Assembly: GCA_037176705.1 (NCBI GenBank)
Contig: CM073894.1
Coordinates: 30,091,501-30,155,500 of the forward strand
DNA: 64,000 nucleotides
From: Molossus alvarezi
Lineage: Eukaryota > Chordata > Mammalia > Chiroptera > Molossidae
Direction: 5' to 3'
The notes beneath the pieces were generated by a model that saw nothing but the letters and a program-made list of their open reading frames with translations, did no database searches and was not told the DNA's origin. Each line of letters opens with the position of its first letter. The first letter of the stretch is position 1. This document shows, one piece after another, positions 22,614 through 35,368 of the stretch. Made by a program: the position numbers and the translations under genes.

Positions 22614-22644
22614 GTGCACGGGTGTGTGTGTGTATGTGTGTGAT
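22614..22644. repeat. (GT)n simple repeat
   Basis: GTGTGTGTGTGTATGTGTGTG tract embedded just 5' of the L2 fragment. Confidence 0.85.
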
Positions 22645-22649
22645 ACCTT

Positions 22650-23190
22650 CATGTTCTTCCCCTGCTTACAATCCCCCAGGGACTTTCCAAACCACTGAGT
22701 ATAAAACCCAGTGTCCTTTGCATGGGTTTCAAAACTCTTTCTCTTACTTCAAACTTATTTTCTCCTCACTCCTCCTCACTCCTACATCTCTGCTGTTTCA
22801 CAAGCATTCCAAGCCCAGTTCTGTTCCTTCCTATTCCTCTTTCTATAAGGCTCTCAATCCTCACAGTTGCATGACTTATAGTTTTCTTTATCCAGGTTTC
22901 TACTCAAATATCAACTCTTCTAAGAGGCCTATCTATCTAAAAGAGTATCACCTGTCTCTCTAGTCTCATGAGCCCACTTTATTTTTGTTCACAGCACTTA
23001 ATGCTACCTCTCTTTCTTTTTATATTCACTTTTTTATAGTTTGCACTCTCTACTAGAATGTAAACTCCAAGAAGGCAGGGGCTTTGCTTGTTATTTTTGC
23101 AGTGTATGCTCAATGCCTGACTTGTTGTAGATGCTTATTAAGTACTTATTGAATGAAATAAATGACTGGCTGAATGAATGAACAAATGTG
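22650..23190 (+). repeat. L2 LINE 3' portion
   Basis: This is the clearest L2 in the window. A C/T-rich stretch with TACTCAAATATCAACTCTTC and TAAGAGGCCTATC is followed by CTAGAATGTAAACTCCAAGA, AGGCAGGGGCTTTG, CAATGCCTGACTTGTTGTAG, ATGCTTATTAAGTACTTATT and GAATGAAATAAATGACTGGC. That reproduces the L2 3' sequence AGAATGTAAGCTCCATGAGGGCAGGGACTTTGTC...GTAGGTGCTCAATAAATATTTGTTGAATGAATG. The 138-codon open frame across 22547-22963 is a by-product of this pyrimidine-rich repeat. Confidence 0.85.
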
Positions 23191-26100
23191 AGTGTCCATT
23201 GCATAAACTCTACATAGGATTTGTAGCCGTGTCTATATTTTTAGAAGTGCTGTGTCTTGTTATAGATTAAATACGTGATCATAGTAGCACTTAGCTTTTT
23301 CCACTTTTTATAATGGCCCACTCTTTTGCACTTACCTCAAAAACCTGGATGGATTCTTTTAAGCCATTGATTTGAAGACATTTGTATATTTTTGTAAAGA
23401 TGTTTAGTGAGTTGGAAATAACCATGCATGAAGCACTTTTAGTGTAGCCTTTACAAAGTTAGCTTTTGCAGTTTAGAATTCTTGCTAGATAACTCACTGG
23501 AGAAAAATGTATTCATTTATATCAGATTGTTTCTATTGTAGATGATTTTTGAAGCTACTTTTAAAGTTATTTAAAATATGTGGTTAGAGTAAAGTGATGA
23601 GACACAGATCCCCAGAAGACAGAAATTCAAAGTGGGCTCACGTGAAACTCAATGAACAGTTTTGCTGGCTGCATCACCACATGGGCAGTTAGAAGCAACT
23701 CTGTGTACAAGGCAGTGGTTTGGCTGCTGGCACCGCTGCTGAGGTTGAGAAAAGCAAAACTAATTGCAATTAGTGAGATTCTAGATTTTACTGCCCTAAA
23801 CACTTGGAGTAGCTGCCCTATAAGCAGAGGGCAATTTAGAGAAAATGGGGAGTTATAGAGACCTTAGCACAGTTGTGTTGGTTCTTAGTTGGCTACCGCA
23901 GTAGTGCTGAGTTTTATATTACTGCAGTAATATTTTAGCTATAGGATACATAGCAAAGTGTGCTGAGATACAAGGACAAGGAGCAAAGGAGAGAAGATGA
24001 AAATTCTCTGTTAGGTAGATACTTGAATGTTCATAGAACATGTAGTTCAACAGATACAAATGTGTTTTTTCCTTAAGTAAAAGTAAAACTCTAGCACTGC
24101 TCCGTGGAGGGTCTACAAAGCGAGGAAGTCACCTTCAAAAAGTGTATTAAAAATGTGTGTAGGGTGAAAGGAGAGGACTCATGCAAATGCATGTCTTTGT
24201 AGTCTGTGCTACTCTCTTCTTATAATTGAGAACAGTTTACTCCCAGGTTTGGCTAGAAAAATATTTACTCTAATTTCCTTTGTTTGATTTTTTTTTTTTT
24301 CCCTTTTAAAGAGACAAACATCTTTGAAGGAAACATTAGCGTGATATGCTAGGAAGTTTCTTGCTGAACTCTGATAGGACAATGGAGAACATTGCTGTGA
24401 GCCAACCAGGTGCTGCCTGTGGAGATGTTTTTGTTTGCAGCATTTTCACACATACTTATTCAATAAAGCTTTTGTTTTACTAACATTGGAAAGCTGCATT
24501 ATGCTGTGCTTTTGAAGTGACACTGTCAGTGGGACTGGGGTTTAAGATTTGAAGTGAATTGAGGCTGAAAATGAAAGCTTTGTTTTTGCTTAGTTAGGAA
24601 GGAAAGTAAAATTTAAGAATTTTTTTTTCTCTTGCTCCTACCCCACTGGAAAAACAAAAACAACCAAAACAGCTAAAGAACATAAAAACAAATTTGTGTC
24701 TTTCTTACACTATTTTTAGTGAGAGAATGCCATTTCAAATATAATTTTATATTTCTTTGGGAAATAAGAACATTGATGGGTAATAAACAATTAGTGCTAA
24801 AATAATATAGTCAATGTAGTTGCAACCTGACATTCTGAAAAGTACCTATTTAAACTGGATACAATAATATATACCAGCAAAGAACAGCACCTGTTATCAG
24901 GTTTCCTGTGGTTAAGTCCAAATCACCCCACATTTCTTCCCCTCAGCTAAAACTGATCCTTCAACCTTGAAGTTCGAAAGGGTAAGGCAAGGAATGATGA
25001 TAAACAATCGCAGTACAAATTGGCTCTAACTTTGCCGCTGATGTTCTGATTGACTTTGGTGCTCCCTGGAACCACTGCAGAGGTTTATCTTCATTCAAGA
25101 GAATGAAGGAATTAACTGCAGTGTTTCTAATATGTATTTCTGTTCTAACACTCTAGGAATCACTTTGTTTTGGAAAATAGACAATTTACACACTGTGGTG
25201 AGTCTTTTAATAATAGATCAATAGGATTTTATTCTTCATATTTGTGCATATGACTATGTGTACAATAGAATATCACCTGGAAATTACCATTTAGCATTAT
25301 TGAGTTAAAAATACTACTGACCTTTGCATTCATGTAATTCTAATAATACTCTCACAGTTCTGTTTTATTTTCCTTTTATAGCACTCATGATTTTTGGTAA
25401 TTATGTTTTATGTCCTTGTCTTCCATTAAATTCTGCTAATTACTTTCTTTAATGATATATTATAATGTCTCACATATTAAAAAAATTAATTTTTAATTCT
25501 ACAATAATCCTCATTTTCTATCACTCACCTCAAATTTAAGAGAAATTTTTATCCCACTTTATTACTTGCTTTCCTTATTTTCCTAATTACTTATTAATAA
25601 AACTATTTAATAGCACTTGACCTTGTCAATTAAACCCCACTTTTTCCAAATTAATGACCAGTCAGTCAAAATTCTCAATATTCTTTGCATGCTCTCCAAA
25701 TTGCAATAAACATGAAACTTAGGTGTTTACTGAAATTGAGGCCTGGCCTCCTCTGTACACTTTCTCCAAGGTTTCTAATTCATACAGTTGAGTTATATGA
25801 CCTTCAGGTAACTTATATTTCCCAAATTATTACCTGCAGTTAAGTCATTGCTCATAAACTCTACCTTCCTTCTGGTCAAAGCTTCCCAGACACCTCACTA
25901 GCACTTTAGTTCCAACATGATCAAAAGAGAACCTCTTTCCCTACATTTGAAGTCAGATATCTATAAGCTCCCCAGATTGTTTTCTCTGTGTTACTCTCCT
26001 AATCCAGTTAATAGGCCCGGCCTTAGAATTTGCCCTCTCCCCTTTCCAAACCCACTAATATTGCTTGAGATTAGACATTCACCATTTAACACTAGAGCTA

Positions 26101-26239
26101 CAGTATTGGTATGTTATCAAGATTCTCTGTCCGACTTTGTTCTTCCCACTCGTTCACCATGGTGAGGTCAGAGAAATTATTTAAAACTACAGATATGATC
26201 ATGTATATCACCCAATGAAAACATTTTATGTTTGCTCTT
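23191..26239. other. Unassigned non-coding DNA, repeat-poor
   Basis: About 3 kb with no recognisable gene or transposon. It contains a perfect 18 bp palindrome (23916-23933, listed separately) and an AT-rich section near 25200-25600. It could be old unique sequence or hold non-coding regulatory DNA. Confidence 0.45.
23916..23933. repeat. Perfect 18 bp palindrome
   Basis: ATATTACTGCAGTAATAT equals its own reverse complement, centred on CTGCAG. A dimeric protein could read such a site symmetrically, but nothing beyond the symmetry supports a role. Confidence 0.85.
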
Positions 26240-26680
26240 AACTTCTAGACAAGTCCAAATATCAGGGAATGAAAGGCCTGTTCTTTTTCTGAACCCACCT
26301 CTCCAGATTCATCTCCTGTACTTCCTCCACTTGTTCTTAGAAGCCGTGCTACAGGTAAACACAGCTACTAACATTCTCCAACCATGGCATGCTGTTTTAT
26401 ATTCCAATCCCTATACTGTTTTCATTACCTGGGGTGCCCTTTATACCTGATCAGCCTTGTAAACTATTCATCCTACAAGATGTAAAACATTTATGATACT
26501 CCTCATAAGCCCAAGTGACTCGTTTCTCCTTGGGTTTCCTGAGACTGTTCTCTCATATCTTGTCCAGACTACCTTTATCTTCTCTCATTAATCATGTTTT
26601 ATTTATATGTGAATGCCCAGTGCCCAACACTGCCCTGATTACTAATAGTTACTCAATACATGTTGAGTAAACAGTGCACA
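26240..26680 (+). repeat. L2 LINE 3' portion, diverged
   Basis: CAAGTCCAAATATCAGGGAA, TTCATCCTACAAGATG, CATTTATGATACTCCTCATAAG and the end CCCAGTGCCCAACACTGCCC...AGTTACTCAATACATGTTGAG follow the L2 3' order with many changes. Confidence 0.5.
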
Positions 26681-26696
26681 CACACACACACACACT
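26675..26696. repeat. (CA)n simple repeat
   Basis: About ten CA units directly after the L2 end. Confidence 0.9.
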
Positions 26697-29469
26697 ATTT
26701 GAGGTGTAGGATTGATAATGGAACAACATTTGCTGAGGATTTGGTGATCATTTTTGTGGCCCCTTTCCCCCCATAAAAAACAATTAGTGAATAAAAGAAT
26801 AAAACTGGGAATAGGTTGGTATTAAAATCTTGAAGGATAATGTGGCTGTCGATAGGGAAAGATCAAGAGGAGGAAGCTGGAGTATTTTGGGCACTTCTGA
26901 AGGGGAGATGGAGACCATCTGGAGAGGAGGATGCTGCGGGAATGAGTGCCAGGATGGAGATAAAAGTGAATGGAAAGGAAATGGTGGCTGAACAACATCA
27001 AAGAGGGAACTCGACTGCAGAATTGAACAAGTAACTGTGCACTCACTCTGGCAGAGATACAAGTGGGTGGCATTGGGTGATATATCCTAACGGTTCTGAC
27101 AAGGACTAAGAAATGGGGACATACTTTGGTTTAAGAGAGCTTGCTCCAATGTGGCTGGGCTTATATTCTTAGGACAAAGTAACAGAAACACTGGAGTATA
27201 TTCTGATGTTTTCAGTTTCTCTTTATGTGCAAATGTATCTAAGTATGTTTTTTTTTTTACACTGTAAATAATACTAACTTAAACTATTAAAGTAACCCAT
27301 ATTAACATGTTTAATTCTCATTTCCTTTTCAAAAAAATCCATCCAATTAGTGCAAGTACACCAGGAGTATTATTTAAGATGATATTTCTCCTTTCTGAAA
27401 TCAATCATTTCTGTGTTCTGCCATGAATTTTTCTTAGCAGAGTTCAGGTACATCTGTGTATGGACAGCAAATTCATGAGACAAAAACAAGATACTGTATT
27501 TGTTTGACTTATAAAAAGGTATAAATACAAACATCTTCTTCAACCATTTGTTTACAATTAATTGCTAATAATAGATAGAACGCTTTGAGAGCAACAGGAA
27601 GTGTAAATAACATAGGAAGAAAAAAGAAAAAAGAATAGTGTTAATAATAGTTGCAGATGGTTAACGTTTTCTCTGGAAAGTATTGTTTTAAATTTCTGTT
27701 AAATCTTGCCAGATTTCGGGAGATTGTTTGATCTTAAGTAGAACATGTTGCCACTACTCCAGTGATAGTAAAAGCTGCTGAAACACTTGCAAAATAAAAA
27801 TCAATATACTGGAAATGCATGGACTTATATGTTTAGGTGATAAATCCATGAGTGCCATAAAGAAGTGACTTTTTGCGTGGTTACACTTCCAGAAAATCAA
27901 GTTGGAGCTGTCGAAGTATTCGTGCAACAGCCATGATCTGAATTCCAATTTTTCTTGGGTGGAATAAGTATTTAAAAAACACCTTTTCAAACACATGTAG
28001 GTATACATATTTTCCTAAACATACCTGAAATTAATTTCTTTTTTGTTTATTTAAACAATGAAAACAAAAACAAATAATGTAAGTCAGTAATTAATATTTT
28101 TACTAATCTAGATACTGGGCTAGTTTAATAGTATAGTTGCGAAGAAAATATTTTAGTGTGTTCTGTAGATGCTTGGCTGACTCATAGTTCACAGCTTCAC
28201 ATAAGGGTGAAATGGTAACACATTTACTATTGTGCTACAGTCAGGCTTACTTGGCTTTTTATCTAAGGAATTTTAGTAAAAGATGCGATAATTGTATCAT
28301 CTTCGATTTGAGTGAATGAGAATATGGCACCAAAAAACAATGAATATTAATATGTAAGTAGTACAAAGTAGCAGGAATGGAAAAAAAAAATTTAAACTAA
28401 ACATAACAACACAACACGACCCAGTAATATGTTGGTTACTAATATAGTATTACTTATTGATATGTATAGAGGGTGGGTATTTTAATAACTTTCACTTTAA
28501 GACTAATTCTACTTTTGTCTACTTGAAAGTCCAAATAAAAGCAATAGGTTAGTACTGGGTATCGTTCTGGACACTGATTTATTAACAAATCTGAACAAGA
28601 ATCTAAAACAACTTTAAGAGTTTCTTAGAATAAGAGGGGTTATTCTAACAAAATTATTTGAAAGTTGTCCCTCTTGAATTTACAGTCACAGATTTATATT
28701 TCCTTTGTGATCTAAGTGGAAATGATCTATCTTCTGTTCAAATTACTGGTCAATATGTCAGTCAGATCAAATGCCACTAATAAGATGCTAAAAAGTGCTC
28801 TGAGAAACAGGGGGATTTCTTTAACAAGGCATAAAGTGCTTTTTAATCCATTTCTTACTTGTAAAAAGCATTATGATTCTCATGGATTGTTATGTCATGA
28901 TGTATTTTTAATCCTTTATAAGAAGGAAAAATACATTGTAGAATTCTAAAAATAGGTTAAGAATTGAGTCCGGGTAGCCTCCTTAATAAAGCCCTACCTA
29001 TAATATGGGTAATAAGATAGTTCTTCTGGAAGTACTGTGACCAACGAAATGAGGAAGACTTTTAAGAAAGGCTGTAAAAATATTTGGCAATTTTTTAAAA
29101 ATGAAATAAGATTTCAAAACTTGCCTTAGAGTTCCAAAGAATTTTCTTTCTCATGTTCTCGATCAAGTCCACCAACTCCAAAATACCAAAACAATGAAAA
29201 TAATGGGTAGCTTATGAAGAAGCAAGATAATGTTGCCTTGTGGCCCAGAATGCTCTATTTTTTATGTGAAATTTGGTTACCTCTCAGAGTAAGAACAAAA
29301 TTAGCAATGTTTTTGTGTTTCCGTTTACATCATTTATCCCATTATTTATCTGCCTTTCTTCCCATTTAAGTATAGTGACCACATCTTTGATTAAATCGAA
29401 TTCTATTCCACTCATAGGTAAATGTTAGATGTACAACAGTGAGTAAAATCCTAAGAGCAATGGAAAGGG
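26697..29469. other. Unassigned non-coding DNA, repeat-poor
   Basis: About 2.8 kb. A purine-rich stretch at 26850-27010 gives overlapping open frames on both strands, but no domain is visible and the coding potential is unconvincing. The rest is AT-rich. Confidence 0.4.
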
Positions 29470-29820
29470 ATAGAGACTGGGATAGGGGAGGTGTCAAGGT
29501 CATATCAATCTGCTTGCTGCATGAAAAATGAATTGTAAAAGGGCAAGTAGATCGGATAGCATACTATTGCATTCATCTTCATGTGGCATGGTGATGGCTT
29601 GGATTAGGGTGGCAGAATTGATGATAGGTTTGGGATTGAAAAATACTTCATGAGTCAAGTTGTAAGATATTATGTTGGTTTGGGTATGGGGGAGGAACAG
29701 GGTGGGATCATGAGTGATGCTTTGTGTTACTCAGTAGATGGAAGAAAATACTGAAAGTAAACTGGGCTGGTGATGGAGAAATGGGGATAGAAATTTGGCT
29801 TGGGATATTTGGGACATATA
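29470..29820 (+). repeat. Ancient mammalian interspersed repeat (family not named), copy 1
   Basis: GATGGCTTGGATTAGGGTGG followed by CAGAATTGATGATAG, then TAAACTGGGCTGGTGATGG and AGAAATGGGGATAG, resembles an old mammalian repeat I recall with the phrase GATGGTGGCTTGGACTAGGG. The larger copy at 34076-35185 and 39954-40185 appears to be the same family. I do not assert a family name. Confidence 0.4.
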
Positions 29821-30625
29821 GAATCTTTTTCACCTTTGCTTTCCATACTCCATTCACATAGTCATATCTTAATAAAATGCAAATAAATGAGTCAATTAGT
29901 GAGTGTATGGCCCACATCCTTTATATATAAATAAAATGAGAAAAAACCAAAACAAAGCAAAATTATATATTTTTCAACATGCCATCATTCGTATTTGAAG
30001 CTATAGAGATATTTCATCATAAATGTTTTCTCAATTAGGATTTATGTACTTGCTTTTTTTGGCTCTCTCAACAAAATTTTTAAAAATTACATTGTCTTTG
30101 ATTCTTGTCTTTTAAAAAAATATCTTATTTACTGTCATTTGACTAATGGTTCATACATGGAGTGTACATTTTTCAATTCCCAATAGTCTAATAGATCATG
30201 ATAAGCACTTAATTCTGAGTATTTGGGTGGTAAAAAGTTCCAAGCATGGTTTTTCCACTCATATTTTTAAGAATTTTATTATCTCTGCCTAGGAATAGGT
30301 GTTTTTGCTTCATTTACTTTAAAAGAGCCTTCTCTGCTTTATCTCCAAGACCAGTAACTAAAATTTGACAGACAACCCCCCCCATACACACAAAGATATA
30401 CTTATGAATTCTCTTTTAATCAAAAAATGAATTTGAAAACTATACCATATGTATTTCACCAACTTGAGAAAAAATGCTAATTTTTTTTGTTCTGTCTATA
30501 CTGGCAAATGATAGAAATTTTGTGGTAATTGATTGAATATTACATTAAGAAAACCTGATTTGAAGATTTAGTTTCTCATTTCCTAAAGAATTACGTACAA
30601 GGACCTTGGCATGGCATTAAAGTGT
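29821..30625. other. Unassigned AT-rich non-coding DNA
   Basis: No repeat or gene recognised. A short C-run occurs at 30376-30383. Confidence 0.4.
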
Positions 30626-31027
30626 CCCACAGCCTGCCGCTGAGCTACTCCTGTCTTTATCCTCTTCTAGTCCTCTCTACAAGCCTGTGCTCCAGACAAA
30701 CTAGGCTGCTTGTCACTTTGTACTTTTCCTGATACTGTTCTCTAGACCTGAAATCTTCTGCTCTCTGACCAGATTACTTCCCTTCTTTCCTTCCATTTCC
30801 TGCCCATCTCCTACTAAAAACTCTCAAAATGTTGACTACTTTTTTCCTCAAGGCTTGTCTCAAATGCTAACTCCACCACAGCAGTGCATTGTTATTTGCA
30901 AAGAATTTGCATGCTTATCTTATACTTTAACCTTGTAAAGTTGCTGTTCATGTCCTCTGTATCCTTGTATCTATCATAGTGACTTGCACATATTATGCAA
31001 CCAATAAATATTTTTTGAATTAAGTTG
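30626..31027 (+). repeat. L2 LINE 3' portion
   Basis: CTGTTCTCTAGACCTGAAAT, CTCAAGGCTTGTCTCAAATG, CTAACTCCACC and the 3' end CATAGTGACTTGCACATATT followed by ATGCAACCAATAAATATTTT TTGAATTAAGTTGAA follow the L2 sequence from its ORF end to its 3' terminus. Confidence 0.75.
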
Positions 31028-31119
31028 AATCATCCCCACTGACAGCCCCTATTTACATTAGGCATTGGGAAGTTATTCAAATCACGGAATCATCTTGTTT
31101 GCATAGACAAAGGTACTGT

Positions 31120-31240
31120 ACCAGGCCCTTCCCATTATATTCCCTCATCAGGCCTCATTCACCAAACATGGGTTGAACACCTACTAATTGCAGTGTGCTG
31201 TGTTACTCTGTCCTGGAAACAGGACCAAATATAATTACAT
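31120..31240 (-). repeat. L2 3' fragment, reverse orientation
   Basis: GGGTTGAACACCTACTAATT followed by GCAGTGTGCTGTGTTACTCT matches the complement of the L2 end (ATTGAGCACCTACTATGTGCCAGGCACTGTGCTAGGCACTG). Confidence 0.5.
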
Positions 31241-33313
31241 AATCATGTGTCAGAAAAAATATATAATTATGTGCATCTCACATATTCAAAATAAATTTCT
31301 AAAATAAAATAATTAGACTAGCTTGATATCAATTAAATCTTGCGCAAATAAAGACTGAATTTCGGCTTTGTTCAATCTCATGTAAATGCTGATAAAGAGA
31401 GTTAATCTTTCCACTTGAGAAAAACAATTAACACATATCTCACCCAGGCACTCATTTATTCAATAACTTTCTCAACTAAATTCATAAGTGAAGAAAAAAT
31501 TTTCTTCTCAGCGCCTTGGTTATTTTTCAAGGACACTTTGAAAGATTTGGTTTCAGAGTGTCTGATTTTAGGTATGCCTCTCAGAATTAGTTATAAACAA
31601 GGCAGACATAGAGCCAAAGTCTGGTGGCAGCAAACAATTGTGGAAAATCTGTGAAGTAATGTTGTCCTTACGACATTTTCCAGCCTAGTTTTCAAGACCC
31701 ATGGGCTTCAGATAAGCATTAGGTATGTGTCCAAAACAAACCACTGAGGTTTTTAAGCCACTGTCCATCCTTGCTGTAACTTTCTCACAAACAATAAACT
31801 TAATAAAATACACTACTTTTCCCCAGGACTAAAAATTTTGGGAACGAGGTGGGGTGGGGAACTACCTAGGTACGTGTGATCTGACAATGTACTTTTTAAA
31901 TTTAAAACTTCTACCCAACATTGCATTCATAAAATGACCACATGATGATATGTAAGCCAAAAAGCATAAGAAGTGCATTATGGGTAAGGAGTTTATTTTT
32001 GTTATTCTTTTGAAATATTCAGCTGGTATTAAAAACAGATCTTTTGAGCTGGAACAACAGTGGTACAGGTAGACTTCCTACTTTTGGAAAAGATCTGGTC
32101 TTTAGCTTATGGGAACCGTGCCGAAGCAGATGTGAAAAGTTCAACTAAAGGAAGAACAGATTAAACGCACTTTTGTGGTTGAAAAACCAAAACAGATGTT
32201 ATTATTAAACCACAAAAACCTGGGTGCATTTAAGTAACACTAGGTGTCTGAATTTTAAATTTGTATTTGAAATAATTAAGGCAGTTAAGGCTACACAGGC
32301 TGTTGTGTGTGTCTAAACTCCTTAATCTCAAATTGAGGCGTTTGCATATTTAAAAAAAAAGAAACTTTTAGGAACATTGAGTATCTGTCACTGCACTTGT
32401 CATCTGAAAATGAGAAAGAAAACATCTGACAATGACAAAACCTTTCGGTGATTTCTAAATGATTTTTTCTAACACATTTTGAAAACATTTATTTACATAA
32501 CTTTTTGTGTCTTTCCAGAACAACTCCGAAATGTCTAGCTTACTGACTGTTAAAATGTAAATCTTAGAGAGATCAAGTGACAGAGCAGAATTAAGGTGAT
32601 GCCAATACATGAATTCACAGACCATTGGTCAATTGACTGGAATACTTCCCCACACCTGACAGCCTCTGCTGAGGGATATAAAATGGTGCAGGAAAAAAAG
32701 TATAAATCAGAATTGTCCCACAGTGGTGTGGCTGCTCTTTGATATTTAATTTTGGCTCTCTCAATAACTTTTTGTTCTAATATGCCACCTCATCTACTTC
32801 AACCCGAAGAGGCTAGAAGGCTGAGTCAAAAGGACACGGAGACCAGGTGTTATCCTGTGAAAAAACCCATGCTAGAGGAAAGCCAGCAAGGAGAGAGTGT
32901 GGTAAAGGAGAGGTAGCCGTGCTGTGTTTCCTAGTTAGCAGCCTTTGATGATTAATCTAGATGTGTTTTACACATTAAGCCAAAAGAGATGTATTTAGCT
33001 AAAATGGACATTAAGGATGTAGCCTTTCCCCTGCATTTGAAAAAATGAGTGTTGCACGATGTGGGATGATTTAGCAGATTGCTGGGAGGATGCCAAGTGT
33101 CGACATCATGTAATCTTCGGGTGTTATTAGTGGAAGAGTCTCCATTAATTATCCATTCCCCTTGGAAGAATTCTGCTCTGATTCTCAAAATGGGGGAAGG
33201 AATGGGGTGACTTCTACATTGTCTGGTGCATTGTTTTCAAACCACACATGCTTTTGCTCTCTACATGAACATTTCAAAGGGTTTGTGAGAAGATTCCAAC
33301 TCCTCTCATTGCC
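31241..33313. other. Unassigned non-coding DNA, repeat-poor
   Basis: About 2.1 kb without identifiable transposons or genes. Small frames at 31415-31654, 32291-32488 and 32952-33382 lack any family signal. Confidence 0.45.
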
Positions 33314-33380
33314 TCTAACATTCTGTGTGGAATGACCGGTCTGAGAGGCAGGGCTTTCTAACGTTCTGTGTGGAATGACC
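33314..33380. repeat. 43 bp local tandem duplication (1.5 copies)
   Basis: TCTAACATTCTGTGTGGAAT+GACC at 33314-33337 recurs at 33357-33380 with one mismatch (A to G), offset by 43 bp. The intervening unit includes GGTCTGAGAGGCAGGGCTT. Confidence 0.9.
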
Positions 33381-33644
33381 ACTGCTCTAGGTTAACACCC
33401 TGGAAGATTCATGTTATGGCCAGACTGCTACCATCCCCACGTAGTTGATATAAGAACTTGTGTCACCACATTGATTACATGTTGGACTCATAATATTCAG
33501 ATACATATTGGGTTGAATAAAATATATTATCACAATTAATTTCCCTCTTTATTTTTAAATTTTCATTACAGCTACTAGAAATTTTAAAGTGATCTATGTG
33601 GCTTGCATTATATTCTTATTGGACAGCTCTGTTCTATCTGGGGG

Positions 33645-33648
<4 letters not shown>

Positions 33649-33682
<34 letters not shown>

Positions 33683-33693
33683 GAGAGAGAGAG
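33649..33693. repeat. (GA)n microsatellite
   Basis: About 22 GA units with one GTGA interruption, lying just 5' of the VES copy. Confidence 0.95.
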
Positions 33694-33714
33694 GTGACTA
33701 CTTTGGGAAAATAA

Positions 33715-33910
33715 TCTTTTTTTAAAAAATATGTTTTTATTGATTTTTAGAGAGAGAAAGGGAGAGGGAGAAAGAGATAGAAACATTGATGACAGAGACA
33801 CATTGGGGATTGAGCCGGCAACCTAGGTATGTGCCTTGACCGGGAATTGAACCAGAGATCTCTTGGTCCATGGTTCAATGCTCAACAAGTGAGCCACACC
33901 GGCTGGGCTA
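33715..33910 (-). mobile_element. VES SINE, slightly shortened body
   Basis: On the minus strand: head GCCCAGCCGGTGTGGCTCAC, B-box-like GGTTCAATTCCCGGTCAAGG, CCGGCTCAATCCCC, CT-rich stretch and an AAATCAATAAAAAC tail. The sequence between ATGACAGAGACACA and TTGGGGATTGAGCC lacks the CCTCCTGCATGCCCCC part seen in the other copies, so about 30 bp of body is deleted. No clear TSD. Confidence 0.88.
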
Positions 33911-34075
33911 TAATATATCTCTTTACTTGCAGCTGTACTTTTCCCTTAATAGCAATAGTTTTGAATATGACTTTCATTTAAAGATAGGTTAGGCAGTTAG
34001 CAGTTCTGAAGGTAAAGAGTGGGCAAGATCCCAGAGCAAGCATCTCTTGGGTGGCTAGGCCAATAATGAAGGAGA

Positions 34076-35185
34076 AGAAAATGGCATTTCAGCAGGGATG
34101 CATGTGAGGGAATGTCCTGGCCTGACCTGAAGCTGTGTGTAGACAGCCAAGGATGGTATAAGCCACACTCTCCAGGCAGGTACCTTTCAGGTAAGACCTA
34201 GATGTGGATAATCCAGTGTGGAGTTCTTTTGAAAAACTGAGGGAGAATGTGAATAGAGAAATGAGAATACAAGAGGAGTGCAACTTTCTAACAATTAAAA
34301 ATCATTTATTAATGCATCTTTTTAATTTCCTATATACCCATTGAACTTCTCTTGAGGTCTATTCAAGCATTTTTCTAGAGAGTGGGAAGGCAATCAAAGG
34401 AACACAAAGTCTGTCTCTGTGACGTTTGCATTTAAAGGGGAATAGAAAGATAATAAATCAGCAGACAAATGGTTAATACAACAGCTTTTTTTTTTCTTTC
34501 TCCAAAATAGTAAAGTAGAGCAAGAGGACAAAGTGGGAGTGGAGGTGATTTTAAAAGGTGTTTAAGGAATCCCTTTTTGAGGATCTGACAAGATGAGAGA
34601 GCAAAGTGAGTGGCTAACTGTGAGAAGACTGTTCCAGGACAAGATCGTAGATGTTCAAAGGCTCTGAGGCAGGGGTTTTGCAGTCTGTATCTGAAAAATA
34701 GCAAGGGCACCAGAGAGGCTAGAGAAAAGTGACTAACAGAGAGAGTCCTAGCAGGCGAGGCTACAAAGGTGATTGCGGCTAGGGCCCAGCGACCTGATTG
34801 AGCTGGACCTTGAAGGATCAAGTAAGGGTTTAGGAGTTTATTCTAAGCACGATGACCAGACATTGTAGAGTTCTGAGCATCATACCAATATCATCTGGCT
34901 TACAGTTTAAAGGATCCCTCTGTCAGAAAGTAGAACACAGATTTTGTGGGACAAGAGGAGAGATAGTAAAGAAACTGTTTAAATAGTTAGGTAAGAGCTG
35001 GAAATAGTTTATGCTAAAGGGCTAGGAGGTGGTTACAATGGTTTAATTTTAAATATATTTTAAAGTTGAATCAACAAATTTTCCTGATGAGTTGTATTTG
35101 TGGGAGAAAAAATGTTTAAGGATAACTTCAAGGTTTGTACCTGTGTTCCTGTAAAAATTGAATTGTCATTTATGAAGACAAGGGA
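34076..35185 (+). repeat. Ancient mammalian interspersed repeat, copy 2, left part
   Basis: AAAATGGCATTTCAGCAGGG, the later GTTCAAAGGCTCTGAGGCAG, GTTTAGGAGTTTATTCTAAG, TTTAAAGGATCCCTCTGTCA, TTTTAAATATATTTTAAAGT and GGATAACTTCAAGG fall in the order of an old mammalian repeat I recognise from landmarks such as CAAAGGCCCTGAGGC and GGATGACTCCAAGG. It seems to continue after the nested L1 block at 39954-40185. Family name not asserted. It is very old, judging from the divergence. Confidence 0.45.
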
Positions 35186-35368
35186 ATTTATAATAGACAG
35201 TAATAAGCCATGGGCTCATGTTGTAAACTATAGGGTATCCACTAGAGGAAAAGCTCGAAAATGTACAACTGAAAAGCTAATACATAAGAAAATATTTGAT
35301 TAATAAAAATGAAAAATGAAGAAAAAAGGACAAAAGTGGTGGATCAAATAGAAAACAAATAAAAGGAT
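35186..35368 (+). mobile_element. Old L1 fragment, left part (host of the younger L1)
   Basis: GTTGTAAACTATAGGGTATC followed by CACTAGAGGAAAAGC, AACTGAAAAGCTAATAC and AATAGAAAACAAATAAAAGG resembles the region just upstream of ORF2 in old mammalian L1s. The text resumes after the younger insertion (39844-39953), with ATAAACCCAAATATCAGTAA and TATGGACTAAATACCCC, which corresponds to the very start of L1 ORF2. Confidence 0.6.

Noticed and set aside
22547..22963. 138-codon open frame
   Set aside because: It overlaps an L2 LINE relic on the same strand. Pyrimidine-rich L2 sequence is poor in stop codons, which explains the length.
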